DNA of 64,000 nucleotides, taken from an uncultured Bacteroidales bacterium. GTDB taxonomy: Bacteria; Bacteroidota; Bacteroidia; Bacteroidales; P3. The stretch lies in the NCBI GenBank assembly GCA_944321735.1, contig CALUMK010000010.1, forward strand, positions 28,040 through 92,039, in the 5' to 3' direction. A program made the translations under genes and the position numbers. A model generated the notes under the pieces. It did no database searches and was not told the DNA's origin. It saw only the letters and a program-made list of their open reading frames with translations. Positions 55,075 through 63,698 of this stretch are shown piece after piece. Numbering within the stretch: the stretch's first letter is position 1; each line of letters starts with the position of its first letter.

Positions 55075-57459
55075 TTACATCATGTCGTCAGCAGGATCCT
55101 GCGGCACCACCGGAGCCGAAGCACTCCCCTCGCCATCTTCCATCGGCGGGTTGTTCCGCAGACGAGGAGCGCTCAGACGATGTTCGTGACGTTCCGGACG
55201 TTCGCCCCTTTCGCCACGGTCGTAACGCTCGCCGCGATCATAGCCTCGTTCCGGACGTTCCCGACGCTCGCCGTTACGACGCTCAGGACGTTCGCCCCGT
55301 TCCGGACGATCGCCACGCGGAGCACGTTCCACATAGCCTTCCGGTTTGGGTTCCAGCACACGATGGCTCAGACGGAGCTTGCCGGTACGCGGATCCACCT
55401 CTATCAGCTTCACTTGTATGTGGTCGCCTTCTTTCAAGACATCTTCCACCTTTTCAACGCGCTTCCAGCTGATTTCCGAAATATGCAGCAAGCCGTCCTT
55501 GCCGGGAAGGATTTCCACGAAAGCCCCGAACGGCTGAATCGTCTTGACAACCCCATCGTACACCTCGCCCACTTCCGGCACGGAGGTAAGGGCCTTGATG
55601 CGATCCAGCACCATATCCATGCTTTCCTTGTTGCTTCCGGCAATATCCACGATGCCGAATTCGCCCACTTCCTCGATCGAGATTTCGCAACCGCTTTCAC
55701 GCTGCATTTCCTGGATAACCTTGCCACCGGTTCCGATAACCGCACCGATGAATTCGCGCGGAATCCGAATCTGGACGATACGCGGAGCATGTGGCTTGTA
55801 ATCGGCACGCGGAGCCGGCATCACTTCGAGCATCTTGCCCAGGATATGGGCACGGCCGCGATGCGCCTGCGCCAAAGCCTTGGCCAAGATTTCATAAGAA
55901 AGACCGTCAATCTTTATATCCATCTGGCAAGCGGTAATACCATCGGGCGTACCGCAAACCTTGAAGTCCATATCGCCCAAATGGTCCTCATCGCCCAAAA
56001 TATCGGAAAGAACCGCGTAATTGCCTGTCTTTGGGTCGGTAATCAAGCCCATCGCGATACCGCTCACCGGCTTGCTGATTTGTACCCCGGCATCCATCAA
56101 CGCCAAGCATCCGGCGCAAACCGTAGCCATCGAAGAGGAACCGTTCGATTCGAGGATATCCGAAACCACCCGGATCGTGTAAGGACACTTGTCCTGGGAA
56201 GGCAGCACCTGCTTCAACGCACGCATCGCCAAGTTGCCATGACCGATTTCACGGCGCCCGGTACCCCTCACCGGCTTCACCTCGCCGGTAGCAAAAGGCG
56301 GGAAGTTGTAGTGCAACAGGAAGCGGTTGGAACCTTCCACAATCGCCCCGTCGATAGTCTGCTCGTCCAATTTGGAACCCAAAGTCACCGTGCTGAGCGA
56401 CTGGGTCTCGCCACGGGTAAAGATAGCCGAACCGTGAGGACCGGGCAGCACATCCACTTCGCACCAGATAGGACGGATGTCTTCCAAACCACGGCCATCC
56501 AGACGGATACGTTCCTTGAGAATCATATCGCGCACGGCTTCGCGGTGTACATCGTGGAAATAACGGCTAATCATGAATTCCTTGCCTGCCAAAGTTTCCG
56601 GCGTGAAGTTCTCTTCGATGAAAGCCTTCTTGATTTCATCGATCTTCTGCGCGCGGAGCTTCTTGTCGGCCACGCATTCGCGAGCGCAGTCGTAGCACTT
56701 CTGATAGCACTTCTCGTGAACCAAAGCCCGGATGGCTTCATCGTTCACTTCATGGCAGTATTCCCGCTTGGGTTTGCCCACTTCCTTGGCCAGTTCCATC
56801 TGCACCTGGCACTGCACCTTGATAGCTTCATGAGCGGCCTTGAGGGCTTCCACCATCACTTCCTCGCTCACTTCCTTCATCTCGCCTTCCACCATCGAAA
56901 TATCGTTGATCGTGGCACCGACCATCAATTCCAAGTCGGCCTTTTCCATCTGCGAAACCGAAGGGTTGATCACGAACTGGCCGTCCACGCGGGCCACACG
57001 CACTTCGGAAATAGGGCCGTTGAAAGGAATGTCCGAAATGGTCAAAGCGGTCGAAGCGGCCAAAGCGGCAAACGCATCAGGCAAGTTTTCCTTGTCTCCC
57101 GAAATCAGGTAAACCAGCACCTGGGTATCGGCATGATAGTTATCGGGGAACAAAGGCCGCAAAGCGCGGTCGATCAGACGGGAAATAAGAATTTCGTATT
57201 CCGACAGACGGGCTTCACGCTTGAAGAAACCGCCCGGAAAACGGCCTACAGAATAGTATTTTTCCTGATAGTCAACCGTGAGGGGCATGAAATCCACATC
57301 CTCCCCTACCTCGGTCTTGCTGCAGACAGTGGCGAGCAGCACAGTGTCGCCGCATCGCACAACGGCCGAACCATCGGCCTGCTTGGCAATCTTGCCAGTT
57401 TCAATCACAACTTCCCGGCCATCGGGCAAGTTGAACGTTTTTTGAGTACCTAATACCAT
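55075..57459 (-). CDS. pnp: Polyribonucleotide nucleotidyltransferase (PNPase)
   Basis: The 794-residue trimeric 3'-5' exoribonuclease uses phosphate to degrade RNA. Two RNase PH domains cover about 1-225 and 315-545 ([56 protein letters not shown] holds catalytic Asp residues). A KH domain ([15 protein letters not shown]) is near 565, and an S1 domain ([19 protein letters not shown]) is near 640-700. The tail after 710 is a low-complexity array of Arg-Gly-Glu and Pro-Glu-Arg motifs, which may bind RNA or partner proteins. It lies downstream of rpsO in the same direction, the order known from many bacteria, but a terminator stands between them. Confidence 0.96.
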   Translation of the reverse strand: MVLGTQKTFNLPDGREVVIETGKIAKQADGSAVVRCGDTVLLATVCSKTEVGEDVDFMPLTVDYQEKYYSVGRFPGGFFKREARLSEYEILISRLIDRALRPLFPDNYHADTQVLVYLISGDKENLPDAFAALAASTALTISDIPFNGPISEVRVARVDGQFVINPSVSQMEKADLELMVGATINDISMVEGEMKEVSEEVMVEALKAAHEAIKVQCQVQMELAKEVGKPKREYCHEVNDEAIRALVHEKCYQKCYDCARECVADKKLRAQKIDEIKKAFIEENFTPETLAGKEFMISRYFHDVHREAVRDMILKERIRLDGRGLEDIRPIWCEVDVLPGPHGSAIFTRGETQSLSTVTLGSKLDEQTIDGAIVEGSNRFLLHYNFPPFATGEVKPVRGTGRREIGHGNLAMRALKQVLPSQDKCPYTIRVVSDILESNGSSSMATVCAGCLALMDAGVQISKPVSGIAMGLITDPKTGNYAVLSDILGDEDHLGDMDFKVCGTPDGITACQMDIKIDGLSYEILAKALAQAHRGRAHILGKMLEVMPAPRADYKPHAPRIVQIRIPREFIGAVIGTGGKVIQEMQRESGCEISIEEVGEFGIVDIAGSNKESMDMVLDRIKALTSVPEVGEVYDGVVKTIQPFGAFVEILPGKDGLLHISEISWKRVEKVEDVLKEGDHIQVKLIEVDPRTGKLRLSHRVLEPKPEGYVERAPRGDRPERGERPERRNGERRERPERGYDRGERYDRGERGERPERHEHRLSAPRLRNNPPMEDGEGSASAPVVPQDPADDMM

Positions 57460-57772
57460 AACTTTAAATTACTAACCCCGTTCGAGCGGGCATCATCCGT
57501 ATTGCCATATGTCCGCCGGGGCATTATTCTTTATTTTACTTACGTTCGCTACAAAGCAAAAAATTGATTCCCAATACAATTTATCCCTTCTTCAAAAAGC
57601 GGGCGATGCCAAAACCGACCCCATCGAAGACCCTCGCTTTGCAGGGAACAGCGGCACCGACAAAATATTGCATTAAGAATCAATTACTTATATTTTACAC
57701 AATACAACAAAAGGCAATTACGAAACATAATTGCCTTTCATTGCCAGAGCTGTCTGTATCCACACAGCCTGC
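57460..57772. other. Intergenic region between rpsO and pnp
   Basis: These 313 bp, transcribed leftward, contain the rpsO terminator at 57710-57738. The rest is presumably the pnp promoter and leader, but no box with good spacing was found. No structured element comparable to the E. coli pnp leader hairpin was identified by eye. Confidence 0.4.
57710..57738 (-). terminator. Terminator of rpsO
   Basis: AAAGGCAATTA (57710-57720) pairs with TAATTGCCTTT (57728-57738), an 11-bp stem with a 7-base loop. On the minus strand it is followed by TTGTTGT. It is 35 bp beyond the rpsO stop. Confidence 0.8.
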
Positions 57773-58042
57773 TTATTTACGCAGATTCAACTGTTGCAGG
57801 ATAGCACGGTAGCGCTCGATGTCCCGTTCCTTCAAGTAGTCGAGCATCTTACGGCGCTTGCCTACCAAGGTAACCAACGCACGTTGGGTAAAACGGTCTT
57901 TCTTGTGTTGTCTTACATGTTCGGACAGATGGAGAATCCGTTCGGTGAACAAGGCAATCTGACCTTCCGCGCTTCCGGTATTGCTTTCCGAACCGCCATA
58001 GGTCTTGAAGATTTCTTTCTTTCTTTCTGTGGTCAAATACAT
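57773..58042 (-). CDS. rpsO: 30S ribosomal protein S15
   Basis: The 89-residue protein binds the central domain of 16S rRNA early in 30S assembly. It shows the conserved TGSAEGQIALFTERILHLSEHVRQHKKD stretch (about 22-50) and the RRKMLDYLKERDIERYRAI helix. Size and sequence are typical. A strong promoter lies just upstream and a terminator just after, so it can be transcribed alone. Confidence 0.97.
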   Translation of the reverse strand: MYLTTERKKEIFKTYGGSESNTGSAEGQIALFTERILHLSEHVRQHKKDRFTQRALVTLVGKRRKMLDYLKERDIERYRAILQQLNLRK

Positions 58043-58074
58043 ATCTCTGTTACTCTTTTTCGCAAAATGGAGCG

Positions 58075-58106
58075 CAAAGGTACATCATTTATTTGAGATA
58101 ATCAAA
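58075..58106 (-). promoter_or_regulatory. Predicted rpsO promoter
   Basis: On the minus strand TTTG (58106-58103) and TACCTTTG (58082-58075) are separated by 20 bp, an exact Bacteroidetes -33/-7 match. The rpsO ATG is 32 bp further on. Confidence 0.65.
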
Positions 58107-58136
58107 TTGTTTACACAAGCCTGTTGAAAAAATCGC

Positions 58137-58144
58137 TATCTTTG
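58137..58144 (+). promoter_or_regulatory. Predicted -7 box of the toxin-antitoxin operon
   Basis: TATCTTTG, a perfect TAnnTTTG match, lies 27 bp before the antitoxin ATG. The -33 element is unclear: a TTG at 58124-58126 is too close. Confidence 0.45.
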
Positions 58145-58171
58145 CACAAATAATATAAAAATCCCCACACC

Positions 58172-58414
58172 ATGAAAGCCAGCATCTCGATGGAAAGCCT
58201 GTGGTTGACCATACAATCCATGTCCTTGCGCAACAAGGAATGGCTGTCGTCCAAACTGACCGAGGACATCCAGGCACAAAAAAAAGAACAAGAAGCGGAA
58301 TTTATCAGCAAAGAGGAAATCTTAGCCGGCATCGATGCCGGACTGAAGGACTTGAAAGCAGGCCGGAAACAATCTTTCGATTCTTTTATTAAGGAGATGA
58401 AAAATGAACTGTAA
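58172..58414 (+). CDS. Putative antitoxin of a RelE/ParE-type module
   Basis: The 80-residue protein is rich in Lys, Glu and Ser. The middle is a charged helix (SKLTEDIQAQKKEQEAEFISKEEILAGIDAGLKDLKAGR), and the C-terminus (FDSFIKEMKNEL) resembles the toxin-neutralising tail of antitoxins paired with RelE-fold toxins. DNA-binding residues are not obvious. It overlaps the toxin gene by 11 bp, the usual arrangement for coupled expression. The identification rests mainly on position and size. Confidence 0.75.
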   Translation: MKASISMESLWLTIQSMSLRNKEWLSSKLTEDIQAQKKEQEAEFISKEEILAGIDAGLKDLKAGRKQSFDSFIKEMKNEL

Positions 58415-58745
58415 AGTCGAGGTTCTCTTTACCTTCAAAAAAGAATTCAAAAGATTGAGCAAACGGTACCGCTCCTTGCTAAATGATGTGCAAAAACTGC
58501 AAGGAGAACTTCTTGCCAAGCCCGATCTCGGCACAGACTTGGGAAACGGCCTGAGAAAAATCCGCATGGCCATCCAGTCCAAAGGCAAAGGCAAAAGCGG
58601 CGGAGCCAGGGTCATCACCTACACGATTATCACCAAGATAGAAGAAACCGAAATCAACCTTCTATACATCTACGATAAATCCGAAAGAGACAGCATCTCT
58701 GCCGCAGAGATTAAAGAACTTCTGAAACAGAATGGATTTCTTTAG
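58404..58745 (+). CDS. RelE/ParE superfamily toxin
   Basis: The 113-residue protein has the RelE-fold pattern: TFKKEFKRLSKRYRSLLNDV at the N-terminus, GLRKIRMAIQSKGKGKSGGARVITY in the core strand, and INLLYIYDKSERDSISAAEIKELL at the end. Members cleave mRNA at the ribosome or poison gyrase; the basic core and terminal Tyr-Asp-Lys suggest an mRNA interferase. Its start has a strong AAGGAG ribosome-binding site, unusual in this window, where most genes lack one. The unit may be a stabiliser or phage-defence module acquired beside rpsO. Confidence 0.85.
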   Translation: MNCKVEVLFTFKKEFKRLSKRYRSLLNDVQKLQGELLAKPDLGTDLGNGLRKIRMAIQSKGKGKSGGARVITYTIITKIEETEINLLYIYDKSERDSISAAEIKELLKQNGFL

Positions 58746-58910
58746 GCATGCTCTATAAATTCGGCTAGTGGTTGCATTGGGTTAGGCAAGAGAGCCTTTC
58801 GGTCGCTTTTCCGCTCGTCCGGCGAAAAAAAATCGTCCCGACCCAATTTATAAAACCCACCTTTAATCTGCAACTGTCTACAAATCAAACAACAAGAAAC
58901 CCAGGCCCAT
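58746..58910. other. Convergent intergenic region with distant inverted repeat
   Basis: These 165 bp hold a TATAAATT (58754-58761) / AATTTATA (58855-58862) inverted pair and a small GGC-GCC hairpin between. A minus-strand open frame covers it but continues out of frame into the transporter gene and looks spurious. Confidence 0.35.
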
Positions 58911-59867
58911 TCAAGGAACCAGCTCCGCATGGTGCGCCTTCTCGCCCAAATCCCGCATCCGCTTCCGGTACAGCTGCCAGCTATTGATAATGTTCTGCCA
59001 TATAATATAGGTACCCAAGCCGACAATCGCCAGAGGCGTTTCTCCGGTAGAAGGCATCAGGAACATCCCTGCAATCCAGATTCCCAGGATAATATTTTTC
59101 TGCCCCAAGCTCTGGCCGCCGCTAATCCTATCCCCGTAATGCCCGCCCAAGCGTTTCCCAAGGAAAAACTGCAAGGAACAAATCGCCAAAGAGCCTAAAG
59201 CCAAGACCGCCATCATGCCCAATCCCGCCGAACTATGGTTCATCGCGTCCACCATCTGGGCCGCGGCAAAAATCAAGCAGGATGCCCAAAGGTAAAACGA
59301 GACCTCATGCCAGCGGGCAAACGCATCGTGTACTTTCCTCAACGTATATTTGAGCAGCATCGCCAACAGGAACGGCCCGGCCAGAAGCGGCAGCACCCGC
59401 TTCAATATGCTCCAGAACGCCTGCCAGAACGGAATCTCCTGAGTCGGCTCATGAATCAGCGGAAACCAAAGAGGCACCACCAAAGCCACCATAAGGCTGG
59501 ACAGTAGCACATAGGTAGTATTCGATGCCCCGTCTCCGCCCAGCTTCATCGTCACCACTGCCGAAGCCGCCGCCGTCGGGCACAGGAAACACAGCATGCA
59601 GCTTTCTGCCATATCGTTCCATCCCAAAGCGGAAAGCGCGTAATACATCGCCATAGCCCCGCCAACCTGAATCAACAGGAACAACGCATGCACTTTCCTG
59701 AACTTCAACTGCGAAGGATCAATCCTACAGAAAGTGAACAGCAGCATGACAAAAATCAGGTAAACCGTCTTGTCGGCATACTGCACAAAAAACTTGTTGC
59801 CCACGCTGCCTATCAGCAGGGCGATAATCAAAGCCCAGTTCTTGATGAAATTGACAATCCCGTTCAT
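58911..59867 (-). CDS. BASS family transporter (bile acid:sodium symporter-like)
   Basis: The 318-residue inner-membrane protein has about ten hydrophobic helices. MLCFLCPTAAASAVVTMKLGGDGA near residues 93-116 and the later PSTGETPLAIVGLGTYIIWQN match the BASS fold. Members carry bile acids, pyruvate, pantothenate-pathway acids or other organic anions with sodium. The gene begins 12 bp after hutI in the same direction, which suggests an operon. An organic acid of histidine breakdown as substrate is possible but speculative. Confidence 0.83.
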   Translation of the reverse strand: MNGIVNFIKNWALIIALLIGSVGNKFFVQYADKTVYLIFVMLLFTFCRIDPSQLKFRKVHALFLLIQVGGAMAMYYALSALGWNDMAESCMLCFLCPTAAASAVVTMKLGGDGASNTTYVLLSSLMVALVVPLWFPLIHEPTQEIPFWQAFWSILKRVLPLLAGPFLLAMLLKYTLRKVHDAFARWHEVSFYLWASCLIFAAAQMVDAMNHSSAGLGMMAVLALGSLAICSLQFFLGKRLGGHYGDRISGGQSLGQKNIILGIWIAGMFLMPSTGETPLAIVGLGTYIIWQNIINSWQLYRKRMRDLGEKAHHAELVP

Positions 59868-59879
59868 CCCCTACCCTTC

Positions 59880-61127
59880 CTACATCACTTTCTTCCCGTT
59901 CAGGTAAACGGACGCTACCTTGTTGTCTCCGTAAGAATACGGCATATATTCGTAAGTAGGAATCGGCTTGGTGATAAAGAAATTGGCCTTCTTGCCCTTG
60001 GTGATGCTGCCTAATTCCTTTTCCACGCCCATTGCGCAGGCCGTATTGATGGTGGTAGCATGAACCACTTCTTCCGGATACATCCGGTAACGGATACAAC
60101 CTAAAGACATCACAAACTGCATATTGCCCGAAGGAGAGGATCCCGGGTTGAAATCCGAAGCCAAGGCCACCGGAAGGCCGGCTTCCATCATTTCCCGAAC
60201 CGGACTGAGAGGCATTCCCAAGAAGAACGCCGCGCCCGGCAGAACCGTCGGCATCGTGGTGCTGCCCAGCAAAGCCTCTATCTCCGCCTTGCCCACATGC
60301 TCCAAATGATCCACCGACAAAGCCTTGTACTTGACCCCTACCTGGATGCCGCCCGATGCAGCCAGTTCGTTGGCATGAATCTTGGGCCGCAATCCGTATT
60401 TCGCCCCGGCCTCCAGAATCCGTTCGGTATCCTCCACGGTAAAGAAACCCTGATCGCAGAACACATCCACGAAATCCGCCAGTTTCTCGGCCGCCACCGC
60501 CGGAATCATCTCGCGCACTATCAAATCCACATATTCGGTCTGCCGCCCGATATATTCCCTCGGCACGGCATGAGCCGCCAAAAAGTTCGCCCGGATCGTC
60601 ATCGGGGACTTTTCCTTGAGACGGGCTATCACCCGAAGAATCTTCAATTCATTGGCTAAATCCAAGCCGTAACCGCTCTTGACCTCAGCCGCCCCGGTCC
60701 CGTAGGCGCACATCGTCTGCAAGCGTTCCCAGGCGGATTCAAACAACTCGTCCTCGGAAGTCTGCCGCAAACGATCGGCCGAATTGAGGATACCCCCGCC
60801 CCGCTTGGCGATTTCCTCATAGCTCAAGCCGCGTATCTTGTCGTTGTATTCGATTTCCCGGCTGCCTGCATAAACGATATGGGTATGGGAATCGCAAAAA
60901 GCCGGGAACACGAAGCCTCCTTTGGCATCGGTTTCTTCCACTCCGGCATACTCCGCCGCTTTGGATTTCCACTGTTCCATCGTGCCGAAGTCCGCAATCC
61001 CGTTTTCGTCGAACAACAGGAATGCGTCCGACAGGACTTCCAGTTTCTGCATTTCCTTGCCTTTGACACAGGAGACGGAGGCTGGCAGAATCTGCACCAA
61101 GCCTTTGATGTTGGTAATAACTTGCAT
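59880..61127 (-). CDS. hutI: Imidazolonepropionase
   Basis: The 415-residue metal-dependent amidohydrolase opens 4-imidazolone-5-propionate to formiminoglutamate, the third step of histidine degradation. It has FCDSHTHIVYAGSREIEY with the metal-binding HxH near 79-81, KIHANELAASGG near 245, and ALASDFNPGSSPSGNM near 320, which holds the metal-binding Asp. The length and motifs fit HutI well. Histidase, urocanase and formiminotransferase are not encoded here, so the pathway must be scattered or partial. A TAATTTCG box at 61223-61216 on the minus strand, overlapping the end of the AraC gene, may be its -7 element. Confidence 0.94.
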   Translation of the reverse strand: MQVITNIKGLVQILPASVSCVKGKEMQKLEVLSDAFLLFDENGIADFGTMEQWKSKAAEYAGVEETDAKGGFVFPAFCDSHTHIVYAGSREIEYNDKIRGLSYEEIAKRGGGILNSADRLRQTSEDELFESAWERLQTMCAYGTGAAEVKSGYGLDLANELKILRVIARLKEKSPMTIRANFLAAHAVPREYIGRQTEYVDLIVREMIPAVAAEKLADFVDVFCDQGFFTVEDTERILEAGAKYGLRPKIHANELAASGGIQVGVKYKALSVDHLEHVGKAEIEALLGSTTMPTVLPGAAFFLGMPLSPVREMMEAGLPVALASDFNPGSSPSGNMQFVMSLGCIRYRMYPEEVVHATTINTACAMGVEKELGSITKGKKANFFITKPIPTYEYMPYSYGDNKVASVYLNGKKVM

Positions 61128-61220
61128 AGCGTATGTTTTCTCTATCGAAGCGTCTTTTTCGTCGGATGCCCAGGCAAAATCCAGCCCATCCGCTAAACGC
61201 CTCCTTTGCAGAGCGCGAAA

Positions 61221-62360
61221 TTACGCTTTTCTTTCCGAACCCGCCATCTTTCCCTTGTATTGGCTGGGGACACAACCACACTTCTTGGCAAAGGCCCGAC
61301 GGAAAGTGGCCGGGCTTTGGAACCCTGACGCGTAGGCTATCTCGTTAATCGTATAGGCCTTTTCTTCTTCCAGCATCGGAATCGCTTTCTTCTCAATCCG
61401 CATATTGTTGACATAGTCCCAAAAAGACACCTTCTTGCAATATTTCAGGTACTGATACACATAGGTCTTGTTCGTCCCCGCACGGGATGCCAACATGGAC
61501 AAGTTCAATTCCGGATTCAAATACAGATTCTCCGTCTGCATCGTGTTCTCTATCTTGCTGCCGATTTCCTCCAGGACATCCACCCGGACATTGGCATAAT
61601 CCGGAAGCTTCTTTCCCGCCGGATTTCCCGTATCCTCCGCCAGCGCATCCTCGCCAAGCCTGCCAGCATCAGTTTCTTGCGGGCTTTCGGCATCACCCCC
61701 CATCGGCACATAACGCTGGCGAACCGTATGCCGATATAGAATCCACCATATCAAAACAATGGCAACATAATACACGATATCCCACCAGTCGGCCACATAA
61801 GAAAGGAAATACAATAGGCAGTTCAAGAAAAACAACACACTGACATAAACCACCCATTGCATGCTCATCCTGTCATCATACGAGAAATTCTCCCGCAGGT
61901 AGCGGTGATAAGTATGAATCGAATGAATGATAAAAGCCAGCATAACCAAAGAATACACCGTCGATAAAGCCAGAAGCAAGACAAAGCAAAGACGCGAATG
62001 CTGCTCCGAAACCAGCATCCAGACAAACAGACAGGCGCAAGAAATCAGATAAGGGAACAAGGCCGTCAGGCAGCGGCGTATGACCCATTGCGGACGGCAC
62101 AATCCGAAAAGATAGATCGAGGTAATCGGGACAGCCATGAAATCCAAAGCCGAAGAGACTTGCCCCCATTGGACGGGATCGCCCAAGACCAGCTTCACGC
62201 AATCCTTGAAAAACAAGGCCGCCCAGAACAAGGTCACAACCCCCAAGGCATCGCAAGCAGAAGACATGGCATTCCCCTTGCGGTGAATCAACAAATTGAT
62301 TCCCCAAAACAGGAACAGGGCTGCGGTCCCGCCTGCTACCAACAGATAGATTTTTTCCAT
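61221..62360 (-). CDS. Membrane-anchored AraC family transcriptional regulator
   Basis: The 379-residue protein begins with six or seven hydrophobic helices (about residues 5-225), a sensor region embedded in the membrane. After a low-complexity acidic linker (235-255) comes an AraC DNA-binding domain near 275-370 with two helix-turn-helix units, LNLSMLASRAGTNKTYVYQYLKY and YTINEIAYASGFQSPATFRRAF. It would detect a signal in or near the membrane and bind DNA directly. It is transcribed toward hutI and the transporter (93-bp gap), which are its likeliest targets by position. The promoter is at 62403-62434. Confidence 0.87.
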   Translation of the reverse strand: MEKIYLLVAGGTAALFLFWGINLLIHRKGNAMSSACDALGVVTLFWAALFFKDCVKLVLGDPVQWGQVSSALDFMAVPITSIYLFGLCRPQWVIRRCLTALFPYLISCACLFVWMLVSEQHSRLCFVLLLALSTVYSLVMLAFIIHSIHTYHRYLRENFSYDDRMSMQWVVYVSVLFFLNCLLYFLSYVADWWDIVYYVAIVLIWWILYRHTVRQRYVPMGGDAESPQETDAGRLGEDALAEDTGNPAGKKLPDYANVRVDVLEEIGSKIENTMQTENLYLNPELNLSMLASRAGTNKTYVYQYLKYCKKVSFWDYVNNMRIEKKAIPMLEEEKAYTINEIAYASGFQSPATFRRAFAKKCGCVPSQYKGKMAGSERKA

Positions 62361-62402
62361 ACCGTCCTTACAAATTCAAGACAAAAAACGCTTGCAGCAC
62401 GG

Positions 62403-62434
62403 CAAAAGTACGATTCTTGCAACAAGTCCGCAAA
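62403..62434 (-). promoter_or_regulatory. Predicted promoter of the membrane-anchored AraC regulator
   Basis: On the minus strand TTTG (62434-62431) and TACTTTTG (62410-62403) are 20 bp apart. The ATG lies 42 bp downstream of the -7 box. The GA microsatellite is about 80 bp upstream of the -33 box. Confidence 0.6.
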
Positions 62435-62511
62435 AGCCCCCAGCAGCCCCAGGATGCTACCCGCACGACTTTTAAGTATTTATAATCAATCGATCGATCG
62501 ATGCAGCCCTC

Positions 62512-62551
<40 letters not shown>

Positions 62552-63000
62552 GTATCATATTCAAAAATATATCCCTTCGCATTCACTGTATGGCAGCTGT
62601 TTCGGCAAGTCATGACTATCCGGAAAAATCGTACCTGCCACATCCATACAAGTATGGCATTTTTTCTTTTTTGAACGAATATTTTTCTTTTCCGATTCAT
62701 GCTTTTTCCTTTTCACTATGCGATTTTCATCCTTTACCACCTCTAAAACGCCCCTAACACCATACATTTGCGCATAAGGTCTTACACCAAGACATCCCAT
62801 TATCGCCCGCACACGTACAACCGTTAACGGGAAAAACGACCAAGCATACCTCTCAAAAACGTACACATATAAAAACATTAAAAAAACTCATACCCACAAA
62901 ACCATTTTCTGAAACAACCAAACGTACTACTATTGTAAAACAGCAATAAGCATTCGCACACACAATAAACCCAATAAACATCACTAAAAAAAATTGCGTT

Positions 63001-63603
63001 ATGGAAAAAGCAACTATTTGGAAATCGGGCGTAAAAAAAGCTTATTACGGCTTTTTGATTGAGAACTTAGGTTCTATTTTGGCCGTGATTGTCGGCATTA
63101 TCGGCGCCGGCGCTGGCGTGGCAGGACTCCTGCAAGGAGAAGTCAGAGTAGGCCCCATGATTTTGTCCATCCTCCTCGGAATCGCCACGGTTGTCGGCTA
63201 CATCATTTATCTGATTGGTATTAACGGAATCAAAAAAGCCACAGCAGGCGGTCCTGACGCTCCAGCCACCAGCAATCTGTTCATCGGCGTCATCTTAGGA
63301 TTGGTCGGCACGATTGTCGGCTTCATCCCCTTGGCTGGAATTGTAGGCAGCATCGTAGGCTTTGTCGGCCTCATCTTCATGCTGATTGGTTTCAACAAAA
63401 TGAAGAACTCCACCACCTTGCCAGCTTTAGCTGCTTCGGGAAGCTCCAAGCTATTCATAGCCATGATTCTTGGATTGGTTGGCGGCCTTTTGGGTCTTAT
63501 TCCTGTTGCCGGTGCCATCATCAAGGCAATCCTCAGCATCGTTTGCTTGATCTTAGGTATCATGGGATGGGCCTCCATCGCCAAATCCGAACTCAGAGCA
63601 TAA
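63001..63603 (+). CDS. Glycine-rich integral membrane protein, function unknown
   Basis: The 200-residue protein has five or six hydrophobic segments rich in Gly, Ile and Val, arranged as a repeated unit. LFIGVILGLVGTIVGFIPLAGIVGSIV (about 92-118) and LFIAMILGLVGGLLGLIPVAGAIIKAI (about 150-176) are clear internal copies, which implies duplication of a two-helix module. No enzymatic motif is seen. It is followed by a strong terminator and preceded by a long AT-rich leader region, so it is a single-gene unit. Confidence 0.75.
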   Translation: MEKATIWKSGVKKAYYGFLIENLGSILAVIVGIIGAGAGVAGLLQGEVRVGPMILSILLGIATVVGYIIYLIGINGIKKATAGGPDAPATSNLFIGVILGLVGTIVGFIPLAGIVGSIVGFVGLIFMLIGFNKMKNSTTLPALAASGSSKLFIAMILGLVGGLLGLIPVAGAIIKAILSIVCLILGIMGWASIAKSELRA

Positions 63604-63698
63604 CCTTTTTCATAAATTACTTTTCACGAAGAGCCGGGGCGACCCGGCTTTTCTATTATACGAGACACCGAGCCGAAAGACGGCGAAGCCTCTCTACT
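63604..63698. other. Short spacer with the terminator of the 63001 gene
   Basis: This 95-bp spacer lies between the membrane protein gene and the right-edge tandem repeat. Apart from the terminator it contains only a small GCCG-CGGC inverted repeat near 63672. Confidence 0.4.
63632..63655 (+). terminator. Rho-independent terminator of the membrane protein gene
   Basis: AGCCGGG (63632-63638) pairs with CCCGGCT (63643-63649) around a GCGA tetraloop and is followed by TTTTCTATT. It is 28 bp after the stop codon. Confidence 0.88.

Noticed and set aside
55180-57453. 757-codon plus-strand open frame
   Set aside because: It is antisense to pnp, with histidine-rich nonsense composition.
58742-59026. 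Minus-strand open frame overlapping the BASS gene end
   Set aside because: It lies in another frame of the transporter gene and reads through the intergenic inverted repeat without a recognisable domain.
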